DNA from: Chloroflexota bacterium
GTDB taxonomy: Bacteria > Chloroflexota > Dehalococcoidia > Lucifugimonadales > GCA-2722455
Assembly: GCA_002722455.1 (NCBI GenBank)
Contig: PBMB01000022.1
Coordinates: forward strand, 62,001-126,000
Length of the DNA: 64,000 bases
Reading direction: 5' to 3'
Shown one piece after another: positions 52,088-60,790 of this stretch. A program made the position numbers and the translations under genes. Within the stretch, counting starts at the first letter, position 1; each line of letters opens with the position of its first letter. The notes beneath the pieces are model-generated. The model was not told the DNA's origin. It saw only the letters and a program-made list of their open reading frames with translations, and made no database searches.

Positions 52088-53908
52088 ATGAAACAAAATA
52101 GAAAAAAAGGTTTTACTTTAATAGAATCCTTAATTGCTTTAACAATTACAGGTGGAACAGTTGGTTTGGTGATTTCAAATTCTGCGGAAGAAAATGAAAG
52201 AGAAGCAGGAATGAAATTAATTCAAGAGATGAATCAAGTAGTAAACGCTATAGATCATAGAATAGCAATAGATGGATACGAACCAGATTTATGGGGGACA
52301 GATAGAAAATGGAAAAACATAAAAGAAGTATCTGATAAATTAATAAAACAGCAATTAAACTCAAAAGAATCAAAATGTTTTGGTGGTAAATGGGAGCCTT
52401 CAATAGAAAGTGAAGAAAAGACTCAATTACTCCCTTGTGGTCTTTGGGCTGGATTAAATAAAAAAATAGGTGGTGATATTTCAGCAGAAATGAATATAGA
52501 TCCTGTTGGTTTTATACAAAATTTCAATCTTTATTTTGAATTTTTAAGTGAGAAAGATTTTACAAAATACTTTCAAGGAATAAAGAAAGGAATGAAGTAT
52601 TTTGAAATAAAAGATAAGCGAGAGTTGTCGGGTTCTCATTTCATTACGTTTGTAAAAAATTCAAAAAGAGACGAAGCAATATCAGCTTCAGAATGTATAA
52701 AATTAAAAGAAGAATGTGTTGTCAAAGCAACTTTTGATCGTTCTGGTGGTAATGAATATGTGAGGGTAGATGGAACAAACTCAATGATCGGTGCTCATTT
52801 GACATTTATTGAATCAAAAGGGGAAAAAACTCCTTTAAAGTGTATTCGTTGGGAAAATACTTCTACAAATTCAATAAGTGCTTGGAAATCAGAAGAAGTT
52901 GATTGTGGAATAGGTGTTTATAATAAAGATAGCTCACCAATTTTAGTAGATACAGTGACAAATACTGGAACATTCAATAATATTATTCTAGATAAAGAAT
53001 GTAAAGTATTAAAATGGGACGAATCAAATAAAAAAGTTATAGATACAGGTAAAGTGTCAGCTTGTGGTATATTTAAAAACAAAGACGATTTAAAAGGCGG
53101 AACGCTTTCGGAGATGGAAATCTATCAAGTAGTGGATAATGTAATTGCAGAAAAAGGAACATTTAATATCTTAAATGTAGCAATTGGAAACATCGAATCA
53201 ATAACTGCAGATACAATAAATACTTCTGTTCTTGATGTTATGAAGGAATTAAATGTAAATGGTAAATCAGAATTTCAAGATTTAGTAAATATAAATAGCG
53301 ATTTGAATATTACAGGTGAAACAACAACAACAAATTTAACAGTGAAAGGAGATACTAATTTAAATAATCTAAGTGTAATAGGAAATACCAATTTAAATAA
53401 TGTAACAATACATGATTTAGAAGTAACAGGAGATACTAATTTAAATACAGTTAATGTATCAGGCGATTTAGTTGTTGACGGAAGTATTAAAGGTGAGTTT
53501 GGTGATTTGGATCAAAAATTTGAAGAAATTCAAAATATAGTTGAAGATATAAACCAAAGAGTAACCAAAAATGAAACAAATATAGTAAATAATAATTCTA
53601 ATATTAATAAAAACGCACATGATATTGATAATTTAGAGAAAAGAGTAAAAACAAATGAAAAAAATATAGAGATTTTATTTTCAGAAGTTAACTCAATTAA
53701 GCCGCCGCCGCAACCACCAAAAAATCTGAAGTGGAAAAGTTATTCTAGTTCTTGTGGTTCTAATAAATTTTCAGGACCTACGGTTACAGCAGGTGGCTCG
53801 TGTCCAACAGAAGGAATAACAGGATACACTTTTAAATATAAAGGCTGCGGTGGTCATAAAGATAGCGATAAAAAGACATTATATACTGGATATATATGTT
53901 CAAAATAA
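52088..53908 (+). CDS. type IV prepilin/PilV-like adhesin
   Basis: 606 residues. Class III leader KKGFTLIESLIALTITGG: prepilin peptidase would cut after Gly8, leaving N-methyl-Phe and Glu5, as in minor pilins. Residues 20-340 are a pilin-like body with Cys pairs; 370-465 carry repeated short beta motifs (TTNLTVKGDTNLNNLSV) like left-handed beta structure; 480-540 a coiled coil; 545-606 a PP-linked Cys-rich tip (CGSNKF, GSCPTEG, YKGCGG) that could bind a receptor. Resembles PilV/TcpB-type tip adhesins. AGGGAT site. Confidence 0.8.
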   Translation: MKQNRKKGFTLIESLIALTITGGTVGLVISNSAEENEREAGMKLIQEMNQVVNAIDHRIAIDGYEPDLWGTDRKWKNIKEVSDKLIKQQLNSKESKCFGGKWEPSIESEEKTQLLPCGLWAGLNKKIGGDISAEMNIDPVGFIQNFNLYFEFLSEKDFTKYFQGIKKGMKYFEIKDKRELSGSHFITFVKNSKRDEAISASECIKLKEECVVKATFDRSGGNEYVRVDGTNSMIGAHLTFIESKGEKTPLKCIRWENTSTNSISAWKSEEVDCGIGVYNKDSSPILVDTVTNTGTFNNIILDKECKVLKWDESNKKVIDTGKVSACGIFKNKDDLKGGTLSEMEIYQVVDNVIAEKGTFNILNVAIGNIESITADTINTSVLDVMKELNVNGKSEFQDLVNINSDLNITGETTTTNLTVKGDTNLNNLSVIGNTNLNNVTIHDLEVTGDTNLNTVNVSGDLVVDGSIKGEFGDLDQKFEEIQNIVEDINQRVTKNETNIVNNNSNINKNAHDIDNLEKRVKTNEKNIEILFSEVNSIKPPPQPPKNLKWKSYSSSCGSNKFSGPTVTAGGSCPTEGITGYTFKYKGCGGHKDSDKKTLYTGYICSK

Positions 53909-53938
53909 TAAAAAAGCCTTTATGAAGGCTTTTTTCTT
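53907..53938. terminator. bidirectional intrinsic terminator
   Basis: AAGCCTT/GAAGGCTT stem with a TAT loop, A- and T-runs, between convergent genes. Confidence 0.85.
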
Positions 53939-53952
53939 TTTTGTTTTTATGA

Positions 53953-54600
53953 TTAAAAGCAAATTGCCTTACGCCACACTTCTTTCTTTAGTATTATAGT
54001 ATTAATTGCTGATAAGATATCGTCCTTTTTTGACAAAATAAGATCAATGTCTTTTTCAGTTGGATTATATTTGATTGTACAATGTGGCAGTAATGCATCA
54101 AAATCGTGTTTAAAACCAAAAGATTTGAGGTATTCAAATCTTTTAACCAAACTTTCTGACTCAAAAATGATAGCAATGGCTTTATTGCTTTCACCTAATA
54201 CTTGTATATCAACAGCATTAGCTTCAAATAAAATATTTCGTTCTAATTCTTCGATAGGAAGAATAGGGTTACGTTTATCAAAAAATAAAGTAAAATGATA
54301 TTCACTTGAATTTAATAAATCTTTAACGCTTAATTTAGAAACAACATTATAAAGCTCTTTTCCCGATTTCTTTTCAAGATTGATAGAAACATAACCTAAT
54401 CCATATTGTATAGAATCTAAAATTTTAGTTCCAGATTTTGTAATAATATCATTGTATTTGGCTATAACTTCTTGCATTGTAAGTTTAGAAACTTTATACC
54501 TACCAATCCTATCATTATTAAACGTAATAACGTATTCATGCCGACGAGCAGAAAGAGAATAATCTCCACTTTCTGTTTTGGTTTCTATAATTTTACTCAT
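53953..54600 (-). CDS. 2H phosphoesterase-like protein
   Basis: 215 residues. Two HxT motifs in beta strands, about 70 residues apart: EYHFTLFFD (His102, Thr104) and LPHCTIKYNP (His173, Thr175), the hallmark of the 2H superfamily (LigT, CPDase, phage Acb1). The N-terminal 90 residues are an extra unknown domain. It may hydrolyse cyclic or 2'-5' phosphodiesters; phage Acb1 uses this chemistry to destroy CBASS messengers, one possible role. TAATG overlap with the upstream gene. Confidence 0.6.
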   Translation of the reverse strand: MSKIIETKTESGDYSLSARRHEYVITFNNDRIGRYKVSKLTMQEVIAKYNDIITKSGTKILDSIQYGLGYVSINLEKKSGKELYNVVSKLSVKDLLNSSEYHFTLFFDKRNPILPIEELERNILFEANAVDIQVLGESNKAIAIIFESESLVKRFEYLKSFGFKHDFDALLPHCTIKYNPTEKDIDLILSKKDDILSAINTIILKKEVWRKAICF

Positions 54601-55094
54601 TATGCAGCCTTTTCAAAAAAACTGTCTACTTCTTGAAGAAAATCAAGAATAGGGAGAATATTTTTTGATTTTTCAGGAAAGCCTTTAATTAAAAATGCAG
54701 ATAAAATCATTATTTTACATTTTGAACTTTCATGTTCTTTACGAAGTACTTCAATAGATTCTTCAATTTTCATTTTAGACATAGTGATGTTAAGAAGTCT
54801 CTCATCACCTTCTGGATATAAACTCATATCAATGGATTCATATTCCTCTTCCATTAGTTGGATTTCAGAAAGATTTTCAAGTTGATTGTCAATAATATCC
54901 ATATTTTCATTAATGGATTTATTAATGCTTCGATAGTCAAAGGTTTCCCCACGAGTTAAGGAAGAAAGAGTCGCTATCATTTCATTTAATTCTGGTGTGC
55001 TATATTCATGAGAAATAATATCCTCAACAACTTTTAGCATGCCATCTTGATTTTCTGATTTTGTTTCATCTACTAATGTATTTAAATAACGCAT
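54600..55094 (-). CDS. acidic helical protein, 164 aa
   Basis: Glu/Ser/Leu-rich helical protein, no motif. Co-translated with the 2H-like protein (TAATG) and 10 nt after another small gene, so a three-gene operon. Confidence 0.6.
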   Translation of the reverse strand: MRYLNTLVDETKSENQDGMLKVVEDIISHEYSTPELNEMIATLSSLTRGETFDYRSINKSINENMDIIDNQLENLSEIQLMEEEYESIDMSLYPEGDERLLNITMSKMKIEESIEVLRKEHESSKCKIMILSAFLIKGFPEKSKNILPILDFLQEVDSFFEKAA

Positions 55095-55104
55095 TAATAC
55101 TCTC

Positions 55105-55389
55105 CTAATGTAAAGTAATATTATTTTTAATTAAATAAGGCGATAATTCACTTTTCATATCAGGAAAAGAACTCAAAGCTTTTAAGATAACAGTATCAAT
55201 ACGATTATTGATACTATTTAATAAATGCTGTGTGGATTTTATTTCGTTATGGTATTCACTAAAAGTCTCCTGCAACAGAAGATTGTTTTTTTGTGTCCGA
55301 AACTGATCTAAAACCTCAACGACTTTATTTCTTTCAAGTGATAATATAGAAAGCTTTTGAAGTAAGATCGTCTTTTCTTCTTGAATCAT
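55105..55389 (-). CDS. small helical protein, 94 aa
   Basis: Helical, Leu/Lys/Ser-rich, possibly a dimer coiled coil. GAGG site. First gene of the 2H operon. Confidence 0.6.
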   Translation of the reverse strand: MIQEEKTILLQKLSILSLERNKVVEVLDQFRTQKNNLLLQETFSEYHNEIKSTQHLLNSINNRIDTVILKALSSFPDMKSELSPYLIKNNITLH

Positions 55390-55445
55390 AAATAAACCTC
55401 ATTTTATTGTATTGTATCAAAAAAGAAACAGCAAAACAAGTATTA

Positions 55446-55838
55446 TTATGCTTTATAGTTTAGACTCAGCATAAAATCTTCTTTTAATTGAATTTCTGTT
55501 AGTGTGCTTTTTAAATTATCAATTAAATCTTGTTTTTCGATATTTGAGATTTCATTTAAAGCATCTTTTATTTCTTTATTAATAGTTTTAATTAAATTAA
55601 TACGAACAAACAATGTTCTTTTCATTTGATTTAAACTTAATTCCATAAAATTTTGATTAGATAAAGTTTGTTTGTAATATTCTTTTTGACTACTTTCATA
55701 CCTATGTATAATTTCATCATATTCTTTTTCAATCTTAAAAAGTAAAGGTAAGTAAATCTCTTCGTATTTTTCTTGAAGCCCAATTCTATCAATATCTTCT
55801 TGATTGAAATTAAATTGTTCTGAAAAATTGACGCTCAT
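55446..55838 (-). CDS. helical hypothetical protein, 130 aa
   Basis: Coiled-coil-like, acidic, no family. AAAGGT site; minus-strand TATAAT-like promoter near 55880. Confidence 0.6.
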   Translation of the reverse strand: MSVNFSEQFNFNQEDIDRIGLQEKYEEIYLPLLFKIEKEYDEIIHRYESSQKEYYKQTLSNQNFMELSLNQMKRTLFVRINLIKTINKEIKDALNEISNIEKQDLIDNLKSTLTEIQLKEDFMLSLNYKA

Positions 55839-55982
55839 AATATAACCTTTATAGTTTCTTTGAGTGGTAATAGTATTATAATGCTATAAAAACAAAACTT
55901 CAACAACTTTAATAAAAAAAATATAACAAAAAAGACATATTTAGTGTTTTATCAAAAATGAGAAAAAGAATTAAATTACAGG

Positions 55983-56168
55983 CAAAAAAAACGCCACTAG
56001 AAAGTGGCGGGGTTAATAGGGGTTTGCATATGAAATGCGTATTTATTATAATAAAATTTTTGTCTTTCTTATGAGACTTGATAATGACTTAGTGTGAAAG
56101 CACATTATCTATATTTTTGTGTGTAAGTTATTGTTTTTAGAAACTTTAATGTTTCCCTTAACTTGATA
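55983..56168 (-). ncRNA. candidate small antisense RNA
   Basis: Promoter TTGACT-17 bp-TACTAT (56195-56200, 56172-56177) and terminator CGCCACT/AGTGGCG with 8 T (55992-56009). No ORF above 20 codons, none with a ribosome site. It covers the complementary 14-codon peptide. Confidence 0.55.
56030..56074 (+). CDS. 14-residue hydrophobic peptide
   Basis: MKCVFIIIKFLSFL with AGGGG 7 nt before the ATG. A weak promoter (TTCAAC-17 bp-TATAAC, 55899-55927) precedes it. Fully overlapped by the antisense RNA; toxin-like in composition, but short. Confidence 0.35.
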   Translation: MKCVFIIIKFLSFL

Positions 56169-56171
56169 TAT

Positions 56172-56200
56172 ATAGTATCAAACCATAGCTTTTTAGTCAA
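56172..56200 (-). promoter_or_regulatory. strong sigma-70-type promoter of the antisense RNA
   Basis: Read leftwards TTGACT, 17 bp, TACTAT, with TTGA just before the -10. About the best -35 in the window. Confidence 0.7.
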
Positions 56201-56424
56201 GTATTTTTTATGATTTTTCTTATAATTTTTTTATCATTTTTTTCATATTCTATCGCTAAATATTCTAAAGAAAAACTAAAGATTATAATGCTAAAGATAA
56301 TCAATATATGGATAAATAATCAGTATTAATCACAAGATATAGCAAATATAACTTTACAAAAACAATTATATAAAAAAACATATAAAAATAAAAAACAAAA
56401 CAATATTATAGTAATAAAAAAATC

Positions 56425-56452
56425 AAAAAAAAACTGCCGAAGCAGTTTTTAT
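56425..56452 (-). terminator. intrinsic terminator
   Basis: AAACTGC/GCAGTTT stem with a CGAA loop and long T-run leftwards, after the 56455 gene. Confidence 0.8.
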
Positions 56453-56454
56453 AA

Positions 56455-56985
56455 TCAATATAAACTTCGCAAAGTCTCTAAATCAGAAAGAAGCTCAGAA
56501 TATTTTTCATACATAAGATCATTTTTTGCAATAAGGTTATCCAATGTTTTCAGGTCTTCTTTATTTTTCGAATAAAAAGGATTTATTTTATTCAAGGATT
56601 TTTCTCGTTTAAAGATATCTTCTTTAAATTTCAAAAGTTGATTTCTTTGCTCAGAATCAGGTTCAAAATTAGAACGAATCCGTAAAAAACGTTTGATATT
56701 TAAATCAGCATGAGCGACAAAATGCGCTTCTTGATTTTTCAATGCAGTATAGAGTTCAACACAAGTTTGGTAAACACTTTCATGGTAGTTAATAAGATAT
56801 CCATTTTGATTGTTATCAATAGACATTTCATTAGTGAAATCTAAGCGTTCTGTTTCCATTAAAATATTTTTAGCAATACTTTTCTGTGTTTCAATCACTT
56901 CTTTTTGTAAAAAATCAAGTTGTTCGACAGATTCTTGCAAATACTTTCTAAGGAAAGTATTAAGTTTTTCAGCATGAACGCTCAT
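56455..56985 (-). CDS. helical hypothetical protein, 176 aa
   Basis: All-helical, several heptad stretches, no family. GAGG site. Starts 30 nt after the end of the next gene upstream, so one operon. Confidence 0.6.
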   Translation of the reverse strand: MSVHAEKLNTFLRKYLQESVEQLDFLQKEVIETQKSIAKNILMETERLDFTNEMSIDNNQNGYLINYHESVYQTCVELYTALKNQEAHFVAHADLNIKRFLRIRSNFEPDSEQRNQLLKFKEDIFKREKSLNKINPFYSKNKEDLKTLDNLIAKNDLMYEKYSELLSDLETLRSLY

Positions 56986-57015
56986 TGTAAGACCTCATTT
57001 AGATAATATGTTAAA

Positions 57016-57543
57016 CTAGAATTTAATTTTATGGTATTTTAGATATAATTTCAAGACTTCTTCATCCTCAAGAGTATGAAGAGGAATAATGTTTTTCATT
57101 GTTTTCATATGATCTTGATAAAAAGAATCCTCCGTTCCTTTCTTTTTGGGATAGACACGAATTGTATTTTCTATTTTATCAAAATAGCCTCTTGGCTTCT
57201 CACGTTTAGCTGTTTTCAAAATAGAAGAAACAATACAGGCTTCATTAGCCCAATCTTCCAATGTAACAGAAACGTCTTGTCTTAGAATATCACAGTAATA
57301 TGAAGAGAGTGTTGATAACACCTTTAAAGCATTGTCATATTCTTTTTGTTTTTTTGTGTTAACTTCAACAGAGTGACCAGCACCCATGTCGTATTCTTGA
57401 TATGTGGCAATGTGTGATTTGCCGAAGTAAATGTTGCAAGTATGAAGGATCTCACCTTCATGACCTTTCTTACTTTTTAAACTTTTAATTGAAAGATCAA
57501 TACTTGCTTCTTTTACCTTAAAAAACTGAATTACAGAACTCAT
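57016..57543 (-). CDS. hypothetical protein, 175 aa
   Basis: N-terminal beta-like region with a His/Gly/Cys stretch (HTCNIYFGKSHIATYQ) and helical remainder. No family. AAGGT site; promoter region near 57590. Confidence 0.6.
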   Translation of the reverse strand: MSSVIQFFKVKEASIDLSIKSLKSKKGHEGEILHTCNIYFGKSHIATYQEYDMGAGHSVEVNTKKQKEYDNALKVLSTLSSYYCDILRQDVSVTLEDWANEACIVSSILKTAKREKPRGYFDKIENTIRVYPKKKGTEDSFYQDHMKTMKNIIPLHTLEDEEVLKLYLKYHKIKF

Positions 57544-57696
57544 TGTTTTTTACCTTGTGTTGTGTGTTTAAGTTAGTGTGTTTGTGTCGGATTATTATAT
57601 AAAAAACTGAGAAGTAACGCAAGCTTTTTTTTTGTTTTTTTTAAATTCACCAAGCAAAAAAAACAATATTATAATACTAAAAATAATAAAAACAGC

Positions 57697-57725
57697 TTGA
57701 TTAAAAAAGTTTTTTTTGATAAAAT
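57697..57725 (+). promoter_or_regulatory. sigma-70-type promoter
   Basis: TTGATT at 57697-57702, 17-bp spacer, TAAAAT at 57720-57725 with TTGA before it; drives the 95- and 176-residue genes. Confidence 0.7.
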
Positions 57726-57758
57726 AAAGGTCTAAACTAATAGTATAAGGTAAAAAAA

Positions 57759-58046
57759 ATGTCTGATGGTGAAAAGCGTTATCGTGACTCTCGACTTTAT
57801 CAAAATAGTGATAAAAAACCTAAGCGAAATCAAGTAGTTTTCAACATGGGTTTTCGTTACGTGGTAAAATCAGTGAGTAAATGTGGTTACTTTTTACAAG
57901 TAAAAGGTGAATCAAATAAGTGTCTTTTAAACACAGGTTGTTCTTTTCTAGCAGAAGAACCAATAGTGAATATTGGATACACGATGCCTAACTGGTTAAA
58001 GAAACGTTTGGATTTTGAGAAAGCCCATCCAGAGTTTGTAAAATAA
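57759..58046 (+). CDS. small basic protein, 95 aa
   Basis: Basic with a small beta core (GFRYVVKSVSKCGYFLQVKG) and three Cys. TAAGGT site. Operon with the next gene (9 nt gap). Unknown. Confidence 0.6.
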   Translation: MSDGEKRYRDSRLYQNSDKKPKRNQVVFNMGFRYVVKSVSKCGYFLQVKGESNKCLLNTGCSFLAEEPIVNIGYTMPNWLKKRLDFEKAHPEFVK

Positions 58047-58054
58047 GGTTTAAA

Positions 58055-58585
58055 ATGGAAAAAATCAAACAAGTTTTTTTAATTGAAGAAGCAGATTTTC
58101 TTGAAAATAAAATAGGTAATGAAAGTTATCGTATTTTAGATAAAAAAATTGTATTTCATTCAAAAGAAAAGAATTTGGAAGGTGTGTTATTAGAGAGTAA
58201 AAGCACAAAAGAAAAGAAAGTTATTTCAAATGAGCTATTATCTAATTTCTTAATGTATAAGTATTATAGATTAGATGACTATCTTGAAGACTATTCAAAA
58301 TTAATGTTATTAGAAACCTTAACGACAGAACAAGAAAAAATCTCAATAGAATATTCCAATATTATATTGGATTATATTAATGTAGACGCAGGTGATAGAA
58401 AAGAAGCCAGTATAATCTTTTTTGATTTCGACTCAGAAGGAAAAGAACAACTAATTTCCAATTTAAACTTGATAACATTACATTCAAGTAAAAGATATGA
58501 AGTCTTAGATTCAGAATCACCTTTTGAATTGACATTTGACGAAGGAAAAGTCGAAATAAATCAAATATTTTTTTGGAAGAAATGA
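58055..58585 (+). CDS. hypothetical protein, 176 aa
   Basis: Alternating beta and helical runs (KKIVFHSKEKNLEGVLLES), no family. TAAGG site. Second gene of the operon. Confidence 0.6.
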   Translation: MEKIKQVFLIEEADFLENKIGNESYRILDKKIVFHSKEKNLEGVLLESKSTKEKKVISNELLSNFLMYKYYRLDDYLEDYSKLMLLETLTTEQEKISIEYSNIILDYINVDAGDRKEASIIFFDFDSEGKEQLISNLNLITLHSSKRYEVLDSESPFELTFDEGKVEINQIFFWKK

Positions 58586-58609
58586 AAAATAAATAACAAA
58601 AAACCTAAT

Positions 58610-58645
58610 AAGAAAAAGATCTTAACCAAAAAGGTCTTTTTTTGT
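58610..58645 (+). terminator. intrinsic terminator
   Basis: AAAAGATC/GGTCTTTT stem (G-T pair) and a T-run, after 58585. Confidence 0.65.
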
Positions 58646-58740
58646 TTAAAGAAAAATTGAATCTTATTTTTAATAATTGTAAATTGTCTATTTGATTTAT
58701 AATGATAAAATAAAAAGAAATATTTAAAAAGAGGTATCAA

Positions 58741-58920
58741 ATGGAAGGTAAAGAAAATTTCGTGTTATGGCTTTTTGCGGTTATAGGTTCGCCAATATTA
58801 GTTAATATGTTGATTGGTTTTGAAGATAGAATGGGTTACTCAACAGATATTCAAGGTTGGACTGCGGTTGCTTATGTAGGTATAATGGCAGCAGTTTTAT
58901 GGAGAAACAAAAGAATTTAA
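58741..58920 (+). CDS. small membrane protein, 59 aa
   Basis: Start MEGKENFVLW with AGAGGT upstream. Two membrane helices (LWLFAVIGSPILVNMLI and WTAVAYVGIMAAVLW) with a short loop and basic end RNKRI. Own promoter. Holin-like in size and build, but nothing specific supports that. Confidence 0.6.
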   Translation: MEGKENFVLWLFAVIGSPILVNMLIGFEDRMGYSTDIQGWTAVAYVGIMAAVLWRNKRI

Positions 58921-58921
58921 G

Positions 58922-58986
58922 TTGAATTTTTAAAGGAAAAAGAATATAATAATTAAAAATACCAAGGAAGCAACAGCTTCCTTTTT
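58922..58986 (+). promoter_or_regulatory. promoter followed at once by a terminator hairpin
   Basis: TTGAAT-17 bp-TATAAT (58922-58950), then AAGGAAGC/GCTTCCTT with a T-run (58964-58986), 24 nt before the next ATG. Either an attenuator of the 59010 gene or the terminator of the membrane protein gene lying inside the next leader. Confidence 0.55.
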
Positions 58987-59009
58987 CACTTACGAGTAAA
59001 GGCTATTTT

Positions 59010-59759
59010 ATGAAAGATTATGAAATTTTAATTTCTGAACTTAAAGAAAATAAAGATTTAGAAGCATTTAAAAAAGACTTAAATGATAGTGATTCACATA
59101 TTCATATGATTACAAGTGACATTATGGATGAAATCAAATCAAATAAAGATAAAGAATTCTTTGAAAAAGCTCTTATGATTGCTATTGAATTTGAAGATAA
59201 AAAAGAGAACAAATTCATTAAATATGTAAATAAAGCTAAAGCTGCTTCGGATATTGAATCGCAAGCCTTTGAATCGACTTTATATTTAATTGCAAATAGT
59301 GTATTCACTAATCAATACATTAGAAAATATGAATCATTTTATATTGTCAATTTGTTAAAAGAGAATCTAACAAAAGAAGCTTACGAAAAAGCAGAAGAAA
59401 TTATTTTTAAAGAAAGAAATGAATTAATAACTGAAAGTTTTAAATATGAAAACCTAAAAGAATACCCGAATCCAACCTTGGCTTATAATTACCTATTAAA
59501 AGATCATTTTAATGAGCTACTAGGAACAATTTATGAAGAAAGAGCAATAAAAGAAACATTAGGTGTTCTAAAAAACCAATTGATAGGTATGAAAATCAAA
59601 CATTCAGACCATTTCTTTACTGTATCTGACGTTACAGTAGAAAAATCTAAATACAAAAAAGACGAAGTTCTTTTAAAGATTCAAGTTAAGTCTAATTCTT
59701 CCGAAAGAATGATAGAAGTTGAAGTTGACGCAATCAAAGAATGGGTTTTTCATTTCTAA
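59010..59759 (+). CDS. hypothetical protein, 249 aa
   Basis: Helical 190 residues, then a small beta-rich end (KHSDHFFTVSDVTVEK, EVLLKIQVKSNSSERMIEV). AAAGG site. No family. Confidence 0.65.
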   Translation: MKDYEILISELKENKDLEAFKKDLNDSDSHIHMITSDIMDEIKSNKDKEFFEKALMIAIEFEDKKENKFIKYVNKAKAASDIESQAFESTLYLIANSVFTNQYIRKYESFYIVNLLKENLTKEAYEKAEEIIFKERNELITESFKYENLKEYPNPTLAYNYLLKDHFNELLGTIYEERAIKETLGVLKNQLIGMKIKHSDHFFTVSDVTVEKSKYKKDEVLLKIQVKSNSSERMIEVEVDAIKEWVFHF

Positions 59760-59775
59760 ACAAAGAATCATAATA

Positions 59776-59803
59776 AAAAAGAGCACAATGTGCTCTTTTT
59801 TTA
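59776..59803. terminator. bidirectional intrinsic terminator
   Basis: AAGAGCACA/TGTGCTCTT stem with A- and T-runs, between convergent genes. Confidence 0.8.
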
Positions 59804-59817
59804 ATAATTAAAATTAA

Positions 59818-60114
59818 TCAAATGACATTTTCAACATACTCACAAATAATTTTATAATTATGTCGTGCTTTGTATCCATTTTCCATTTTTTCAAAAATAC
59901 TTAACTCGGAATCATGTTCGTAATTAACTGTAGCGTCAGAATCCATATCAATCCACTTAAAATAATCAAGTTCTGAATTGTTGTGCTTGAATTTTTCTTC
60001 AAATAAACCTTTTAATTTATTTTCAGCGTCCTCAAAATTTTCGGCAACAATAAATATTTTTCTTTCTTCAAAAGGACAACAACTGTCCAAAAATTTGATA
60101 AAATAACCTTCCAT
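59818..60114 (-). CDS. hypothetical acidic protein, 98 aa
   Basis: Starts EGYFIKFLDSCCPFEERK; an alpha/beta plan (strand, then ENFEDAENKLKGLF helix) similar in look to small DUF-type adaptors. AAAAGG site. No family. Confidence 0.6.
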   Translation of the reverse strand: MEGYFIKFLDSCCPFEERKIFIVAENFEDAENKLKGLFEEKFKHNNSELDYFKWIDMDSDATVNYEHDSELSIFEKMENGYKARHNYKIICEYVENVI

Positions 60115-60252
60115 AATATAACCTTTTATTGAAAATATGAAAATCGTATAATATCAAAATTTAATTAAACATGCAAGAAAAAGTATTGAAGAACAATTAA
60201 GTTACTGAAAAGTAACCATTATTTTCAAAAAGATAAAAATATCATTATCTTC

Positions 60253-60281
60253 TTGTTTTTTATGAAATTATTTGATAAAAT
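60253..60281 (+). promoter_or_regulatory. sigma-70-type promoter
   Basis: TTGTTT at 60253-60258, 17-bp spacer, TAAAAT at 60276-60281 with TTGA before it; drives the ADP-ribosyltransferase-like operon. Confidence 0.65.
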
Positions 60282-60310
60282 AGCCAAAGATTAAATATAA
60301 GAGTGTTTTT

Positions 60311-60790
60311 ATGAAAAATATAATGTTTTTTCACGGTGCTGCTGCTGATATAAAAAGCTTCGATGAAAAATATATCGGTCAAAATTTTGAAAAAGATGAA
60401 GAAGGTTTCTTTTTTACAACCAATACAAATTTTGAAGTAGTTAAAAAAATGAATGGAGAAGAAATTTATGAAGATATGTATAGTGCAGGTGCATATGCTA
60501 TCAATGCAAGTAAAAAGACAGGTAATTCGCCAGTAGTATATCCAGTTTTTTTAGATTGTAAAAATCCATTAACTATGGAAGACATTATAGATGATTATTG
60601 CTTGAGTGAAAAAGATCCCTTCGACGGCTGCACTCAACAAGATTTTTATGACGAAAATACGGAAAATATTTTGGAATTAATGAAAAACAAGAATAAAGAT
60701 TCAATCATGTTAGATTGGAACAATGAAATCTTTGCAGTCGTTTTTTCACCGAATCAAATAAGATTTGCATTATTAGAGGGTGAAAAATGA
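60311..60790 (+). CDS. ADP-ribosyltransferase-like protein
   Basis: 159 residues. Pattern fits ADP-ribosyltransferase domains of phage polyvalent proteins: FFHGAAADIKSFD (His8-Gly9, NAD-binding position), EGFFFTT, AGAYAINA (Tyr-Ala helix), VVYPVFLDCKNPL strand, and a final DSIML...FAVVFSPNQIRFA. A clear catalytic Glu is not assignable. It might modify host proteins or RNA. ATGA overlap with the next gene. Confidence 0.6.
   Translation: MKNIMFFHGAAADIKSFDEKYIGQNFEKDEEGFFFTTNTNFEVVKKMNGEEIYEDMYSAGAYAINASKKTGNSPVVYPVFLDCKNPLTMEDIIDDYCLSEKDPFDGCTQQDFYDENTENILELMKNKNKDSIMLDWNNEIFAVVFSPNQIRFALLEGEK

Larger units (their letters stand above)
55839..56454. other. 616-bp gap with antisense RNA unit and small peptide
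   Basis: No gene longer than 30 codons. Contains a strong minus-strand promoter and terminator defining a ~180-nt RNA, a 14-codon + strand ORF with a good ribosome site, and a very A+T-rich remainder (56220-56425) where I see nothing else. Confidence 0.7.

Noticed and set aside
58741-58920. Holin
   Set aside because: Two membrane helices fit, but no lysis gene is adjacent.
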